Source: Nephrocerus scutellatus (Eukaryota > Arthropoda > Insecta > Diptera > Pipunculidae). Taken from it: 64,000 nt of DNA. Below, piece after piece: positions 14,069 to 25,345 of the stretch; position 1 is the first letter of the stretch, and the number at the start of each line of letters is the position of its first letter. The stretch lies in NCBI GenBank assembly GCA_947095585.1, contig OX352761.1:110409890-110473889 (forward strand), read 5' to 3'. The notes beneath the pieces were generated by a model. It was not told the DNA's origin, searched no databases, and worked only from the letters and a program-made list of their open reading frames with translations. The translations under genes and the position numbers were made by a program.

Positions 14069-15205
14069 ATGGATAATGTAAGTACTAGCCACTCGTTATA
14101 TGACATATTCCGCAAATGATAATTTCATACAATATAGGACGACGATTTAGAGTCTCTTATGGCGAATGCTCGTAGATTAATAACTGAAGTAAATAACGAT
14201 ATGCAATTATTATCTCCACCACCACGGCAAACAGAATCAGGAACTAATACGGTATCACAACGTGATTTGCACATTCAGAGAAGTAAGCGTACAAATGCAT
14301 TAGCGGTACTGTTACAGTTTTTAATTTTGTTTGTTCGACTTGTAGTAGTTAGCCTCATTGATTCTTGTAACGCAACAGAATCTCTTGCACCTGTAGAAGC
14401 AAATGATCTTATAGTTTTAGAATCGGAGGAAGTCAGCAGCAGCAACAATCGTACATCGACAAGATCAGAGGAATCTCTACCTGATCAACAGCAACAGATA
14501 AATCAAGGTAAATATTGCCCGTAGAAATGTTTTCTCTGCTGGGAAATTGTAGTAACCTAGATTTTTTGTTATTTTCCACTTTCGATTGAATGTTTAATAA
14601 AAATTCCCATAAATTAAAAGTGCAAGGATATGTTGGCAATTCGTTGAGGTCAATAACATCACCTAGTATGCGCTTCTTAGTAAAGAGACGACATCCGCCA
14701 TGTAAAATGTCTCGTCAAGCAGGTAATATTTCTACATCTTAATAAAGATTTTTTTTTTAATTTTAAACTAGGCGATTCAGATCTAAGACGAATGGCAAGA
14801 GCACTAAGAGACTCTCCACAAGACGACGATGTGATATTTGTTGGACAAAATCAGGAGGTAATAGATCTCTGTACACCAGTAGCAGGAAAAAGAGGGAAAA
14901 CAAAACAGCTCATTCAACCAAACAAAAATACAAATCGTAAAAACCTTTTTGACAATCCTTCAAACGACATTTCCGACAAGGCTGGAACTTCAGGAAAAGC
15001 AGTACAAGACGGAGAACGACTACACCCAGTTCTCATGTGTGCCATTTGCATGGAATCCTCAATTCAACGGAAACCTACGTCCACAATTTGTGGCCACATA
15101 TTTTGCTCTGTATGCATTGGGCAGGCAATTTTGCTAACAAAAAAATGTCCAATATGTAATACGAAACTGTCAAGAAAGAATGTTCATCGGATTTATTTAA
15201 ATTAG
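14069..15205 (+). CDS. dgrn: RNF4/Degringolade-like SUMO-targeted RING ubiquitin ligase
   Basis: Likely SUMO-targeted E3 ubiquitin ligase acting in the nucleus. Exons: 14069-14077, 14138-14507, 14621-14722 (14627 is an equally usable acceptor) and 14772-15205. All introns are GT-AG, and the frame is open throughout, giving about 304 residues. The C-terminus is a C3HC4 RING (C250, C253, C267, H269, C272, C275, C286, C289; CAICMES...CGHIFCSVC...CPIC) ending a few residues later, as in RNF4. SUMO-interaction-like patches precede it: LIVLESEE (about 94-101), DDDVIFV (178-184) and VIDLCTP (190-196). The acidic start MDNDDDLESLM argues for the 9-nt first exon rather than the ATG at 14159. Odd: residues about 58-78 are strongly hydrophobic, which I do not expect in this family. 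Family assignment is good; orthology to Drosophila dgrn rests on architecture and length (319 in fly). Confidence 0.85.
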
Positions 15206-15261
15206 CCTTTTGATATTTAATTTTTAACTTTTGTCATTAATTGTAATAATTTATGTTTTGT

Positions 15262-15425
15262 TTCTATATCATTTGCATGGAATACTCATTTCAATGGAAA
15301 CCTGCGTCCACCATATGTGGCGACATATTTGCTTTGCATGCATTTCAGCAGGCAAGTTTGTTAACAAAAAAAAATGCCAATACTATGTAATACGAAACTG
15401 GCAAGAATTTATTTAAATAATTGTT
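15262..15425 (+). pseudogene. Decayed tandem copy of the RING-encoding exon
   Basis: Begins about 60 bases after the RING gene's stop codon and aligns with 15038-15215 at nucleotide level (TTTGCATGGAAT, GGAAACCT-CGTCCAC, AATACGAAACTG-CAAGAA, ATTTATTTAAAT). In the matching frame it reads ICMEYSFQWKPASTICGDIF, then ALHAF, LLTKK and NANTM before a stop. The RING His is now Asp, and the two Cys of the following CxxC are gone. It is a partial, non-functional tandem duplication. Confidence 0.85.
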
Positions 15426-15429
15426 TTAA

Positions 15430-15885
15430 TTCAATTTTTCATTGCTTCTAAAAATATAATTTTTTTTTAATTTTACACTTTGAATTACCAAAAATAAGGT
15501 ACCTCAATGAGGATAGATATATTTTAGTCCACCAGTGGGTACTGGATGGTATTTTTCTTTTGTTTTGCTTACTGCTATGACTTTCGACGTATCAAAAGTG
15601 GACATGTAACTAGCGCCTAACGAACATTCTTATCCTTAGTTATCTTATTCAGTGGGACACAATTCTTCGCAGTATTTATTTTTTTTTATTGTCATCATAT
15701 CTGCCAGGTCGATCGGTTTACATTCTGCCATGGAACTGTGTGAGCCTTGAGGTATTGCAATCTTTTCCTGCGGAGGGCGTCACATATGAAGAGTATGTGT
15801 TCTGGCATTTCTTATGCCTCGCTGCAGAAGCGGCAGCGATCCGTTTGGGATTTCTCATTTTTATTCATCATCATCATATTTGGCT
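15430..15885. other. Spacer between the RING pseudogene and a LINE
   Basis: AT-rich to about 15700. From about 15740 the composition changes and may be the 3' part of the adjacent minus-strand LINE. No gene recognised. Confidence 0.35.
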
Positions 15886-17190
15886 CTACAACCAGGGTCC
15901 GATCCTGGCCTCCCGCAAAAAGTCTCCACCCAGTCCCGATTTCGAGCCGATGTCATCCAGTTTGGCATCCCTAAACTCTGGGCGTCTTGATCTACGCCAT
16001 ACTATCTCTTCGCTCATGTGAGCTAGGTGTCCTGCCCACCGGAGCCTACCAAGCTTAATTCTCTTCATGATGTCGACATCGCAGTAACGCTCGTAGATCT
16101 CATCATTATAAAGTTTCCGGAATCCTGAGTTTCCAGGTACTCTCCTAACCCATACCCATTTGGTATAACAAACTTCGGCCCATAACTCAAATATACCTCG
16201 ACGTCTATTGGCACACTTCTTCCTGTCAAATTCCTAAATCCCTTCTCCACCCCCGTCCATCCTCACATACGGGGCCAGCAATTCTCCGTAAAACTTTTCT
16301 CTCGAACGCGGCTAAGAGATCACAATGCTTTTTGCTAAGCACCCAAGTCTCGGGTCCATATGTCTTATATACCAGCGGCTTGGATGTTATGGGTAAGTTC
16401 CTGGATTTGAATGACTTGAAAGACTATATTAGGCTTTGTTGGCTTAAATTAATCGTGCGCGTATTTCTGGTTCAATGCTGTATCGGCTGCTACAGTTGAC
16501 CCGAGTTAGTTAAAGGATTGCACTACTTCAGATTCGCGCTCCAGACGTGGCCTTTGTTTTGCTCTCATTTATGTGCAGCACCAGGTTTCGTGACGCCTGC
16601 TCCATCAGGATGAAAGCTTCCTGTACAGTTCTTGGGTTTCTACCAAGGATGTCAATGTCGTCTGTGTAAGCCAGTATCTGAATGGACTTATAGCGGATTG
16701 TTCCTCTCGCTGTTACGTCAGAGTCTCGGATCACTTTCTCCAACGCCAGCCAGGGACACAGTCCATTCCCTTGTCGGAGCCCATTATAGATCTTGAACAG
16801 GCTTGATAGTCCGGATATTTTTACTTGACTTATAACATTGGTCAACCTACATAGTCGTGTCAGTTTATTTGGGATACCGAATTCTCTCATGGCTTTATAA
16901 AGTTCTACTCTGGCTATGCTATCACAGGCGGCTTAAAACTCTATAAAAAGATGGTGTAGTGAGTTTTGAAACTCTAGGCATTTTTTCATCACCTGCCTAA
17001 GGATGTTAATCTGATCAGTTGTTGATCTGCCTGGGATTGAACCCCACTGGTATGGACCAATGATGACTAGCGTATGGGGCTATTCTGTGTTGAAGGATAG
17101 AGGAGAAAACCTTATACGCGGTACTCAATAACGTTATACCACGATAATTGCTGCATTTTGTGATATCTTCCTTCTTTTGTATGGGGCACA
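15886..17190 (-). mobile_element. Decayed LINE (RT with YTDD box)
   Basis: Minus-strand non-LTR retrotransposon. The best stretch (16890-16528) reads FGIPNKLTRLCRLTNVI, then LRQGNGLCPWLA, then ILAYTDDIDILGR (a YTDD version of the catalytic YADD box), then LHINESKTKA. The C-terminal part (16068-15886) reads LGRLRWAGHLAHMSEE. Stops and frameshifts separate the parts. Related fragments occur at 39540-39930 (plus) and 49420-49560 (minus), the latter matching 16430-16545 closely at nucleotide level. Confidence 0.82.
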
Positions 17191-17246
17191 GGATGCTTCT
17201 TCGCGTTCGGTTTCAAAAAGGCCTTATGTCGTTTTTTAAAAAAAAA

Positions 17247-17437
17247 AATCTGGCGCAGATTTATTTTTGGGCTTTAAATTTTTTCGTTTTCTTTAAAAAA
17301 AACAATCTACGAAATTTACGCCTCTCTTTACTAAAACCAACAACTGAAAATTACGTTTCAGAATTACGCATCACACCCACTTAAAACAAAACAATGTAAA
17401 CAAAAGATTCTCGCTTTTCGTGTTAGATTTGCCGAGG
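17247..17437 (-). repeat. MITE-like repeat family R-A, copy 2 (reverse)
   Basis: Read on the minus strand it shows CGAGAATCTTTTGTTTACAT and TTGTTTT near 17420-17380, CGTAGATTGTTTTTT near 17310, and AATCTGCGCCAGATT at its end (about 17250), as in the plus copies. Its inner part has diverged. It abuts and may have truncated the next element (17440-17743). Confidence 0.6.
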
Positions 17438-17439
17438 AA

Positions 17440-17743
17440 AAAGCTGAGTTCGACCACAGAGAAAAAAACGTTCTTTGCAAACTGTTCTGTTTGAATTTGC
17501 GTTTTATTTGCAAATTTTGTAACCGACACTGTAACTTTGCTACCACCGGCAATTGATTTCGTTTACTCAGCAAGATGGCGAAGAGTAAGCAAGCAGACTA
17601 ATTTCTCAGTTTGTTGTTCTTGTCAAATTTGGTTTTTGTTTGGCGTTTTATTTGCAAAGCATACCACGAAACCACGAAAACACTGTTATTTGACTGTTTA
17701 ACGTGGTTTTAGTTTTGTTTTTTTTGTAAGCTAATCGAAAGAG
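17440..17743 (+). repeat. Second copy of the 0.33 kb MITE, left end lost
   Basis: Aligns with 36834-37169: TTTTGTAACCGACACTGTAA, ACTCAGCAAGATGGCGAAGA, TTTCTCAGTTT and TGTTCTTG-CAAATTT, and it ends with the same terminus GCTAATCGAAAGAG. The left terminus is absent or replaced by the reverse R-A copy. Confidence 0.7.
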
Positions 17744-18066
17744 TCATTAGTTACTACGTTTACAAGTGAAGTTAAGAGTTTGAGATAGAGTTGTGATGAA
17801 ATTTCGCTCTTAATATTAATACATAATTTTAATGTGTAGCCATTACCCGGAAAAGAATAAAACATGTCAAGGGTCATACAGTTCTCTAGCCAGAACTATT
17901 CAGACCAGACTATTCGAATTAGCAGATGTGGTGGCGTTTACAAAGGAACTGAGCAATCACATAATGTAGTAAAACACTTGACATGCACAATAGACCTTAA
18001 GGTCGCAATGCACAAGGCTTACAGCCCCACCTACAATAAAAATAATAATAAATTTTAGCACATGTG

Positions 18067-19089
18067 TTGAAAGATTGAAGTTGGGTTAAGATGGTATATA
18101 AAAGGTAAGGAAGCTATCACAATGGAAAAACTTAATACTTAAGTCTTACAAGAGGGGGCAGGTTGGCTATCCCGTTTTGGCGGCTTTTTTGAACTAGAGT
18201 CGTTGGAACCGCTCCGTCTATGGTTGTTTTAACAGTCATTTCCTTGATTTTTGTATGCCACTGGGCCACTGCCTCGTCATGAGTGAGTCTCATCTGTTTA
18301 TGGAAGGTCAGTCTTTTCCTCGCAGCTCCACTTAGACTTGTTCTTCTTGTCCTGTTTGCTTAAACTTCTCAGTCCGTCCCTTGGGTCAGAAGTAGTTGAT
18401 GTGGACATCTTGTCCAAGCATTCTGGCACGTAGGAAATTTGTGCAGGGACGTAGTCCAAGTTGATGTTTGACTAGTCAGTACTTTCATAATTTGTTAGTT
18501 CACTCTCAGAAGTAGGATCTTGGCTTCTGAGATTGGTGCGTTAGGAGGAGCACAGCCCTCAGGTTTTTCCAAAAGTTTCTGTAAGTGATGAAGGGAAGGT
18601 TCACCACCGCAGAGCCTTTTGCTGTGGTAAAGCCACTTAAAACCGAAGTGTGCCAGGTATCCGTGCTATTAAACAAAATGTTCTCATGGCCTCAATGTCT
18701 CATCTTGGATTGAGGAAACCCATTTAACGGTCTTCCAGCGAGAGAGACTATGTGTTGCGCATCATCGTTGTCTGATCCTGGAAGAGTTCGATAGATCTCT
18801 GCTGCCTACCCCAGGTTTCGAACCCCAAATCAATATACATACAATCTTGTATTAAATACTAAGTTTTTCTATTGTGAGAGTTCTGTTAATCAAGAAAAGT
18901 TTCGACTCAACTTCCCTGAGCGAATTACTACGATTCTATACTAGGTTAAAGGCAGAGCATTAACTAAGTCTTGACACCATATAAACCTGGAACGAGTTCA
19001 GATGAGCTTGAGCCGAGTACACTCTCTCAGCGAAGTTGAGCCAAAATATAGCTTTGACATAACATCTTAACCCAACTTTAATCTTTCAA
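18067..19089. mobile_element. 1.0 kb element with inverted termini
   Basis: The left end TTGAAAGATTGAAGTTGGGT (then TAAGATGGTAT) is mirrored at the right end, which on the minus strand reads TTGAAAGATTAAAGTTGGGT (then TAAGATGTTAT). A second inverted match lies further in: CAATGGAAAAACTTAATACT (18120) against the minus-strand reading near 18875, CAATAGAAAAACTTAGTATT. The right arm is longer by about 180 bp. The interior contains a LINE ORF1 remnant. No target duplication was recognised. Confidence 0.6.
18170..18640 (-). mobile_element. LINE ORF1 (gag-like) remnant
   Basis: The minus strand reads TSLSGAARKRLTFHKQMRLT, then HDEAVAQWHTKI, with the frame open to about 18150. A frame upstream reads LEKPEGCAPPNAPISEAK. 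The SGAARKR word followed by a polar helix resembles ORF1 proteins of insect non-LTR elements, as I recall them. Stops between the segments show decay. Confidence 0.45.
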
Positions 19090-20807
19090 TCCATTTTTAG
19101 GTAGAAATTTTACCACAAATCTAACTAAAACTATCAAACCTGTATTTAATGAAGTAAGAGTAGTCGAGTCAAGCACGTCTGAACTTCACTTAGGTAGAAA
19201 CGTAGTTCTAGCTGGTTTCAACTCCGCATATATAAACGTAATACAGGTTCACGAAGTAATTGCTTCTGTCGCACTCTGGCACAATCTAACAATACTTGTC
19301 CTTTTCTAAGTTCGTTTTGCTGTCATCCTCATCATAAGGTCTTTTTTTTCGAACGTAGTGACATTTTCATTACTTGTACTTTCGCAAGGTTCGCTTTCGT
19401 TGGTTGAGTGGTGGACTTTGGTATGCTGTGTCCTGTGTCATAATAGTCAGAAAATAAATAAAAAATAATATTGTCGTCTTTGAAAAGATAAAAAAGACTT
19501 GCAATATAATTACAGGAAAAGCAACTTAATTGTGTAAGTAGTTTACACCAGAGATTTGTAAAGGAATTTAATTAATCGAAGTGCAAAATTATGTAAAACA
19601 AAAAAAAAAAAAGCGAGTGAAGGTTTTCTACCTGTGAGTGCGACTGTTGAAATACCTATTTCTGAATCACCATGATCGTCGACGTCGCGTCCCACTGTCG
19701 CAGACACCATCACTTATTGGAACTGAGAATAGTTCAGACACTACAGCTACAACATAAAGTGCATGTTGGCCCACTACTTCTGTCCAATTAGTCCTGTGTG
19801 TACGCCGCCATTTTATTCGCTTACAGTGAAACTGACGAATAAATTATGTGATTCATTTTCTTCAGTTTTGTTAATCACTTTTTAGTAAATCATTCAAATG
19901 GAAGAAGAGAAAATGTGCTATTTATGAAATACTAAAATATATACCACCCAGTTATCCATTTTACTTCAATTAAACTTCCTAACAAGCAACCTTGATCTCA
20001 TACCCACAGTTAACCCGTGTGATTGGTATGCCCGTTCCTTCAGTTCTACAGCAGACCAACAGTACTGTCAAGTGTCAACGCAAAATTTACGAATCCCATA
20101 ATTTGTGTTCCCGACTAATCTATTAATTTATTTTACATATTTGTAATTCTAGGCGCTCCTATTTGAAGGCGATCAATTCGACAAGTAGTGATAAAGTAAA
20201 GAAGTAGGGTAGAACGCTAACAAAAAGTAAATCTTGTAATTCAATATGCATTCAGTGAATGAGCAATTTTGTTTTTAATTACAGAAAGACCCGAATTAAC
20301 AGAATTCTTATTGGTTAAAATATCAACCTCACTGTTGCTTAGCAATCAACCAAAGGTGAGCTTTTATTGGATTAAAAATGATTTTTCTTTTATCTAAAAC
20401 GCTTTTTTATTTGATCTAAGCAAATATATGTTTTCTATGTATTTGTTGACAAAAAAAAACCGTTTCTTAACGGTAATTATTAATGCTTGCTGGAGGAATA
20501 TTGTGTTTTTGTCAACTCTTTTACTCTTCCGCTTAATGGTAATTTGCAAGTTGCGATGCGATACGATGCTATGCAACTCACCAAAAGGCGCCAAAAAATT
20601 GTCAAATCTGGTACGCCAATTTACAGTCACAAAATTTATTGTGTAACGAAAATGTTTTTTTTTATCCAAAAATCCAGAAAAAATAATGTAGTGTTAGCAA
20701 TAAATTAAAGAAACTTACAATCTATATTTTACAAATGACCCGATGACTTGTGGGGTTCTAAATTAGAGCTAATGTGCGCCGTTTTGATGACAAAAATCTC
20801 GAGGGAT
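19090..20807. other. AT-rich stretch, nothing recognised
   Basis: No domain in any open frame. Contains poly(A)/poly(T) runs and no repeat that I could match elsewhere in the window. Confidence 0.45.
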
Positions 20808-22745
20808 CTAGCATGGATTTTTAAGTGGCTTAATCCAGCCTGTAGCGTTCAGATACGAGATCAACTCTATGACTCTGTAATCTGAGAGGTCGGGAAAAAA
20901 TGGTTTACCTAAAATGCGGTGTCTTGACCCTTCAGGTACTGTCTGGCAGTATATTACAGTGCCCGTATGGTCTAGTAACAAACCTCCCAGATTCTCTGAG
21001 TCGTACTGCTGCAAGATGCAACAAAATCTGGAACTATAATAGATGCTATTTTTACACAATACCTAGAGAATGTTGAGTCAAAAACCTACATTTCATATTT
21101 TAGTTACCATAATGCTATAGTATACGGATGCAAACATCGTCACTTAAAAAATCAAAGAAATGTGTTAAGGGCCTCGGTCGGACACGTCGTAAAGCTCCAG
21201 TGCTGTCTACTGCTGCTGATCGTTGTAGCCGGCTGATGTTGGTTACGTTATACTTCTTTATCGCTGGCCACCAGACTGGCGATTCATAGGTAGAGCTCCT
21301 GTGCTGTCTACTGTTGCTGATCGCTGTAACCGGCTGATTTTGGTGGAGTAATGATTATTCATCGCTGGCCGTCGTAAAACAGCTGTGTACAGCCAGAGAG
21401 CCATCTTTGGTTAAAGACCCCATTTCCTGTTTTGTTTTGCTGCTGGCATAGAGGGCCACGCATGCTTTCTTGGCCCTGTTCTCTATGTTAGTCTTCTAGC
21501 TAAGCTTCATATCCAAGATTACTCCCAAGATATTTGGCTGAGACTTTTCCCATTGAGTTTTGAAAGGATAAAGGCCGGTATTTTGGATTTAGTGGTAAAC
21601 AATACAATTTCAGTCTTCCCAGGGTTGACTCCAAGGCCAGCTTGTTGCCCACAAGCTGACTTTACCCAGGGCCCTTTCCATGACTTTACTGGCCTGATAC
21701 GAGTATTACCACGTCATCTGCGTACGCAACTATCTTCGTCCTATCCACTTAAAGTTTTAGTAGCATTTTGTTAATTACCATCAGCCACAGTAAGGAAGAG
21801 ATGACCCCTCCTTCGGGAGTGCCTCTGTCGACTCGTTTGGTATTGTTACAGCTGCCAAGGTTTGCATGTATAATCCTGCTACCGAGCATATATATGATCC
21901 ATTGCGTAAGGAAGGATTCCACTCCTGACTGTTTCAGAGCTTTCTTAATGGCCTCAATGTGAATATTGTTGAAGGCCCCTTCTATATCTAAAAAGTTGGC
22001 TAGGGTAAACTGCTTGTAGTTAATCGTGTGCTCAATCGTTCGCACTACCTCATGAAGGGCGGTTTCCGTGGTCCTGCACTAGAGATATGCGTGTTGAGAT
22101 CCCGATGCTTGTGTGTTTTCAAATTATGATCTAGAATTCGCTCCAGAGCCTTTAGCACGAACGATGAGAGACTTATAGGCTTAAAATATTTTGCTGATTC
22201 ATGTCCTCTTCTGCCTGGTTTGGGTATGAAAACCACCCGACCCCTCTCCAGCTTCGTGGGATATAATTGAGTAGGAGACAGCTTCTGAAAATCTTTATAA
22301 GCCAGGAAGTCGACAGCTCCAGTGACTTATGTAGCATAATCGGCTGTATGCCATCCAGGCCAGGAGACTTATAGGCCGAAAAACTTCCTAAAGCCCAGAA
22401 AACCTTTTCCCGGGTTATGATGTTATCAACTACCTTACAAGATACTGGATGCTCAGCATGCAACCTCTCCAAATTATCTACGCATTGATTACTGCTGGTG
22501 GGGAAGTGTGTATTTGTGAGGCGATCCAGGGATTCTCCCGCAGATGCCGTCCAGCCACCGTCAACTTTCATGATGAAAGACGGAGAGGTGATCTCTTGGA
22601 CAGAATATTGCAAATTCTAGCAGAGTCATTGGTAGTTTCGACTGCTTAACAGAAGTCCATCCAAAAGCGTCGCTTGGCTTCTTTGATGGCATTCTTGTAC
22701 CTTCTTAGGCAGTCTTTATAAGTCTGTCAGTATTTGTTGGTATAA
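20808..22745 (-). mobile_element. Decayed LINE: EN-RT linker, RT and C-terminal tail
   Basis: Read downward on the minus strand: a linker near 22700 (YKNAIKEAKRRFWMDFC), then YKSPGLDGIQPIMLHKSL (22380-22330), MVFIPKPGRRGHESAKYFKP (22236), LANFLDIEGAFNNIHIEA (22010-21950), DRGTPEGGVISSLLWLMV (21830-21780) and a degraded AYADDVVIL around 21730. At 20950-20815 lies SRHRILGKPFFPDLSDYRVI ending NATGWI, the typical extreme C-terminus of RNase H-bearing insect LINEs. The RNase H domain expected between RT and this tail is missing, so there is an internal deletion. Confidence 0.85.
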
Positions 22746-22864
22746 CAGATATAGCGATTATTTTTTTGTTGCTTGTTACTTGTTGCACATTACAAATTAT
22801 AATGTTTTTGAAGGAAAAAATGACGAAAAACCTTTAATCCCGTATTTATTTTTTGGTTATATCT

Positions 22865-24187
22865 TAACACTACTTATAACTAGTATAGCCACTAGTAACT
22901 TCTTGTATTGGCCTTATAATTGGCCTTAGCTTGGACCAGATCTGTATGCAAGTTGTACGGCTTGACAACCTACAGTTAGTTTTTACACTAGCATCCCGCT
23001 TTAACAAGAATTTACGGGTAGCAATTGGTGTGCCTATGGAACCTTGCTTGGCGAGTTCGTCAGCCATACAGTTACCCGGAATGTCTATGTGTCCCGGCAC
23101 CCAACACAGGTGTATATTGAACTGCTCCGCCATCTCCACGAGAGATGATCGGCAATTAAGGGGTAGAATTGAATTGGTGGAGACTGATTCCAGGGATTTC
23201 AGTGCAGCTTGGCTATCCGAGAATATACGGATATCCTTAGCGGATATGACGTTCCTCTTCAGCGAAGATCAGTGAAGCCGATCGCCATAATTTCAGCCTG
23301 GAAAACACTACAGTCATTTGGTAGACGGAAAGAAAGGCTAAGATTTAGCTTCTTTAAGAAAACCCTTCCGCCGACTCCGTCATCAGTTTTTGACCCGTCT
23401 GTGTAAAAATGAATGTGTTCATCTTCTAGGTAAGCATCTTCGTTCCCGAATGATTTGGAGGGGACGTTTTTGTTGAAATGTAGTTGCGGAATGGTGTATT
23501 CTAGGTTGTCTGGGATCCTGACTAAATTCAGGATAGATGAGTGACCGATTTCATTTCTAGTCCACTGGGTGATAGCACTTAGGCGAATAGCCGAACTAGC
23601 AGCTACTTGCCTGCTGTAAATGTCGAGTGGTGTAAGGTCAAACAGAATGTCCAATGGGGCGGAGGGGGTTTTCCGAAGTTCTCCGCTCATATATAGACTT
23701 GCTGATATTTGCACATTGCTTAATATGCCAAGGCTTACTTTCTTGTTTAAGACAGTCCACCATACAGTCACACCTTATAAAAGCGTAGGTCTTACTACCG
23801 CTGTATATAGTCAATGGGTTATATGGGGTTGAAGACCCCATCTGCTACCAATGGCTTTTTTGCGTGAGAAGAGTGCTGTGGCTTTACGAACTCTTGTATG
23901 CTAGGTTTCCAGCTCAGCTTTCTATCCAAAATTAAGACCCAAATACTTGGCTCTATCAGAGAATGTTAAGTCTATACCTATTATCGAAGGAGGGTTAATA
24001 AGTGGAACTTTATATTTCCTGGTAAATAGGACAAGCTCCCTTGTGAGGATTTACATTTAAACCACAGCGATCTGCCCAGCAAGTTGGCTTGTTGAAAGCA
24101 TTTTGCAGTAGTTCCTTTTAGGTATTCGGGTATGTTAAGCACGTTAAATTCTGACATGGGCAACATAGTAAAATGGGGAGAAAACAA
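22865..24187 (-). mobile_element. Decayed LINE: RT end plus RNase H
   Basis: A second element, placed head-to-tail upstream of the previous one. From 24187 down it carries late RT sequence, then 23771-23259 with HIHFYTDGSKTDDGVGGRVF (first RNase H Asp) and CSVFQAEIMAI (catalytic Glu), and 23139-22870 with HLCWVPGHIDIPGNCMADEL (C-terminal RNase H His and Asp). Frameshifts near 23259 and 23139 break it. RT followed by RNase H marks an I/LOA/R1-like group, as opposed to CR1/Jockey types. Confidence 0.85.
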
Positions 24188-24369
24188 TTGAGTGGGCTTC
24201 CAAAACCCAATGCTGTCTCCTGTTGTCTAAGCGAATTCTAAATCCCATGTCATTATCCATGAACGGATACTTGCATCGAGGAAAATGAAAAACTCGCAAT
24301 CCTCTGTATGTGATTTACGACAAGCTTCGTTGGAATGTCCACATATTTACCAACGCCAAAAAAGAATGA

Positions 24370-24465
24370 TTCAAAACACAACCTTACAGACATCTCCTCT
24401 TTTCTCCTCCTTTTCGTTAACGCCCACGTGCCAAGCATATAGCTGAGCATTATAAACGGTGCGAA
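24370..24465 (+). repeat. Short dispersed repeat shared with 3735-3840
   Basis: Same ordered words as at 3735-3840 (ACATCTCCTC-TTTT, GTGCCAAGCAT, GCATTATAA), ending in a poly(A) run at 24472-24484 that precedes the truncated SINE. Confidence 0.45.
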
Positions 24466-24483
24466 TTATTAAAAAAAAAAAAA

Positions 24484-24621
24484 ACGGGTCGCTTCTCAAC
24501 TCGCTTTTTGAACATTTAGGTCCCCTCCATTTGTGTGCAAAAATATAACACGCACAACACAATTGGTCGCGAGAAGCTAGGCATAGGCCCGCAACGGTCT
24601 GTCGCGCCAAATATTATTATT
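24484..24621 (+). mobile_element. tRNA-derived SINE, copy 3 (5'-truncated)
   Basis: Only the distal half is present: GCTTCTCAACTCGC, TAGGTCCCCTCCATTTGTGT, ACAATTGGTCGCGAGAAGC, CAACGGTCTGTCGCGCC and an AATATTATTATT tail. 5' truncation is normal for elements copied by target-primed reverse transcription. Confidence 0.82.
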
Positions 24622-24629
24622 GGCTATAG

Positions 24630-24975
24630 AAATAAATAGAGGTCCTTCGAGGGTCTTTTGGAGGTCCTCTGAGGGTCTTTTGAGGGACTTTAGGAGGTCC
24701 TTTGATGGTCTTGTGGGTTTTGGGGATCTTTTAATGGTCTTTTGGGGAGTCTTTTGATGGTTTTTTGGGGGTCTTTCGGGGCCTTTTGATGACTGTTTTA
24801 AGGGTCTTTAGTGGGTCTTTCGGAGGTCTTTTGGAGGTCCTTGAGGGTCTTCTTTGGGTCTTTTGGAGTTCCTTTGAGGGTCTTTTGGGTTTATTTTGGA
24901 GGTCTTTTGAGGGACTTTTGGAGATCTTTTAGGGGTCTTTTTGGTTTATTTTGGGGAGTCTCATTTGAGGGACAA
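24630..24975 (+). repeat. GGTCTTTTGA-type degenerate minisatellite
   Basis: About 30 irregular copies of a 10-20 base G/T-rich word (GAGGGTCTTTTG, GGAGGTCCTTTG, GGGGGTCTTTCG). Similar tracts lie at 49885-50225 and 46605-47040. The first two share downstream sequence too, so the tract belongs to a dispersed repeat. Confidence 0.8.
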
Positions 24976-25204
24976 AAAAAGGATTACGAAAAACCATCGT
25001 TCGAATCGTGAGTTATGGTCGCGAGTTCATACAAAAATCTTATGGAAAGCAGCACTTTCAGTTTTTTCCTAATTTTACAATTTTCCGGGCAACTTTTCTA
25101 TTTTTTTTTCTCGCATAAACCTTATTTGGACTATCGCGAACATTATAAAATAAAAATTAGTCAAATCGGTCCAGCCGTACTTAAATGTTTTTCTGCATAG
25201 GGAC

Positions 25205-25345
25205 CCCCTAATCACCTAGCGGTATGAAATATACTTTACGACCTATTCTCATACCTACCAAATATACATAAAAAATTTCATTAAGATCTGTCGAGCTATT
25301 CCGGAGGAGTGCGTCCACAAACACCGTGACACGAGATTTTTATTT
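25205..25345 (+). repeat. 3' end of a dispersed repeat (matches 50825-50965)
   Basis: CTAGCGGTATGAAATATACT, CATACCTACCAAATATACAT and ACAAACACCGTGACACGAGA occur in the same order at 50825-50965. In both places a GGTCTTTTG tract lies upstream. It is probably the 3' terminus of one transposon family. Confidence 0.65.

Noticed and set aside
15689..16021. 110-residue plus-strand open frame
   Set aside because: It is the opposite strand of the LINE C-terminal region and has no domain.
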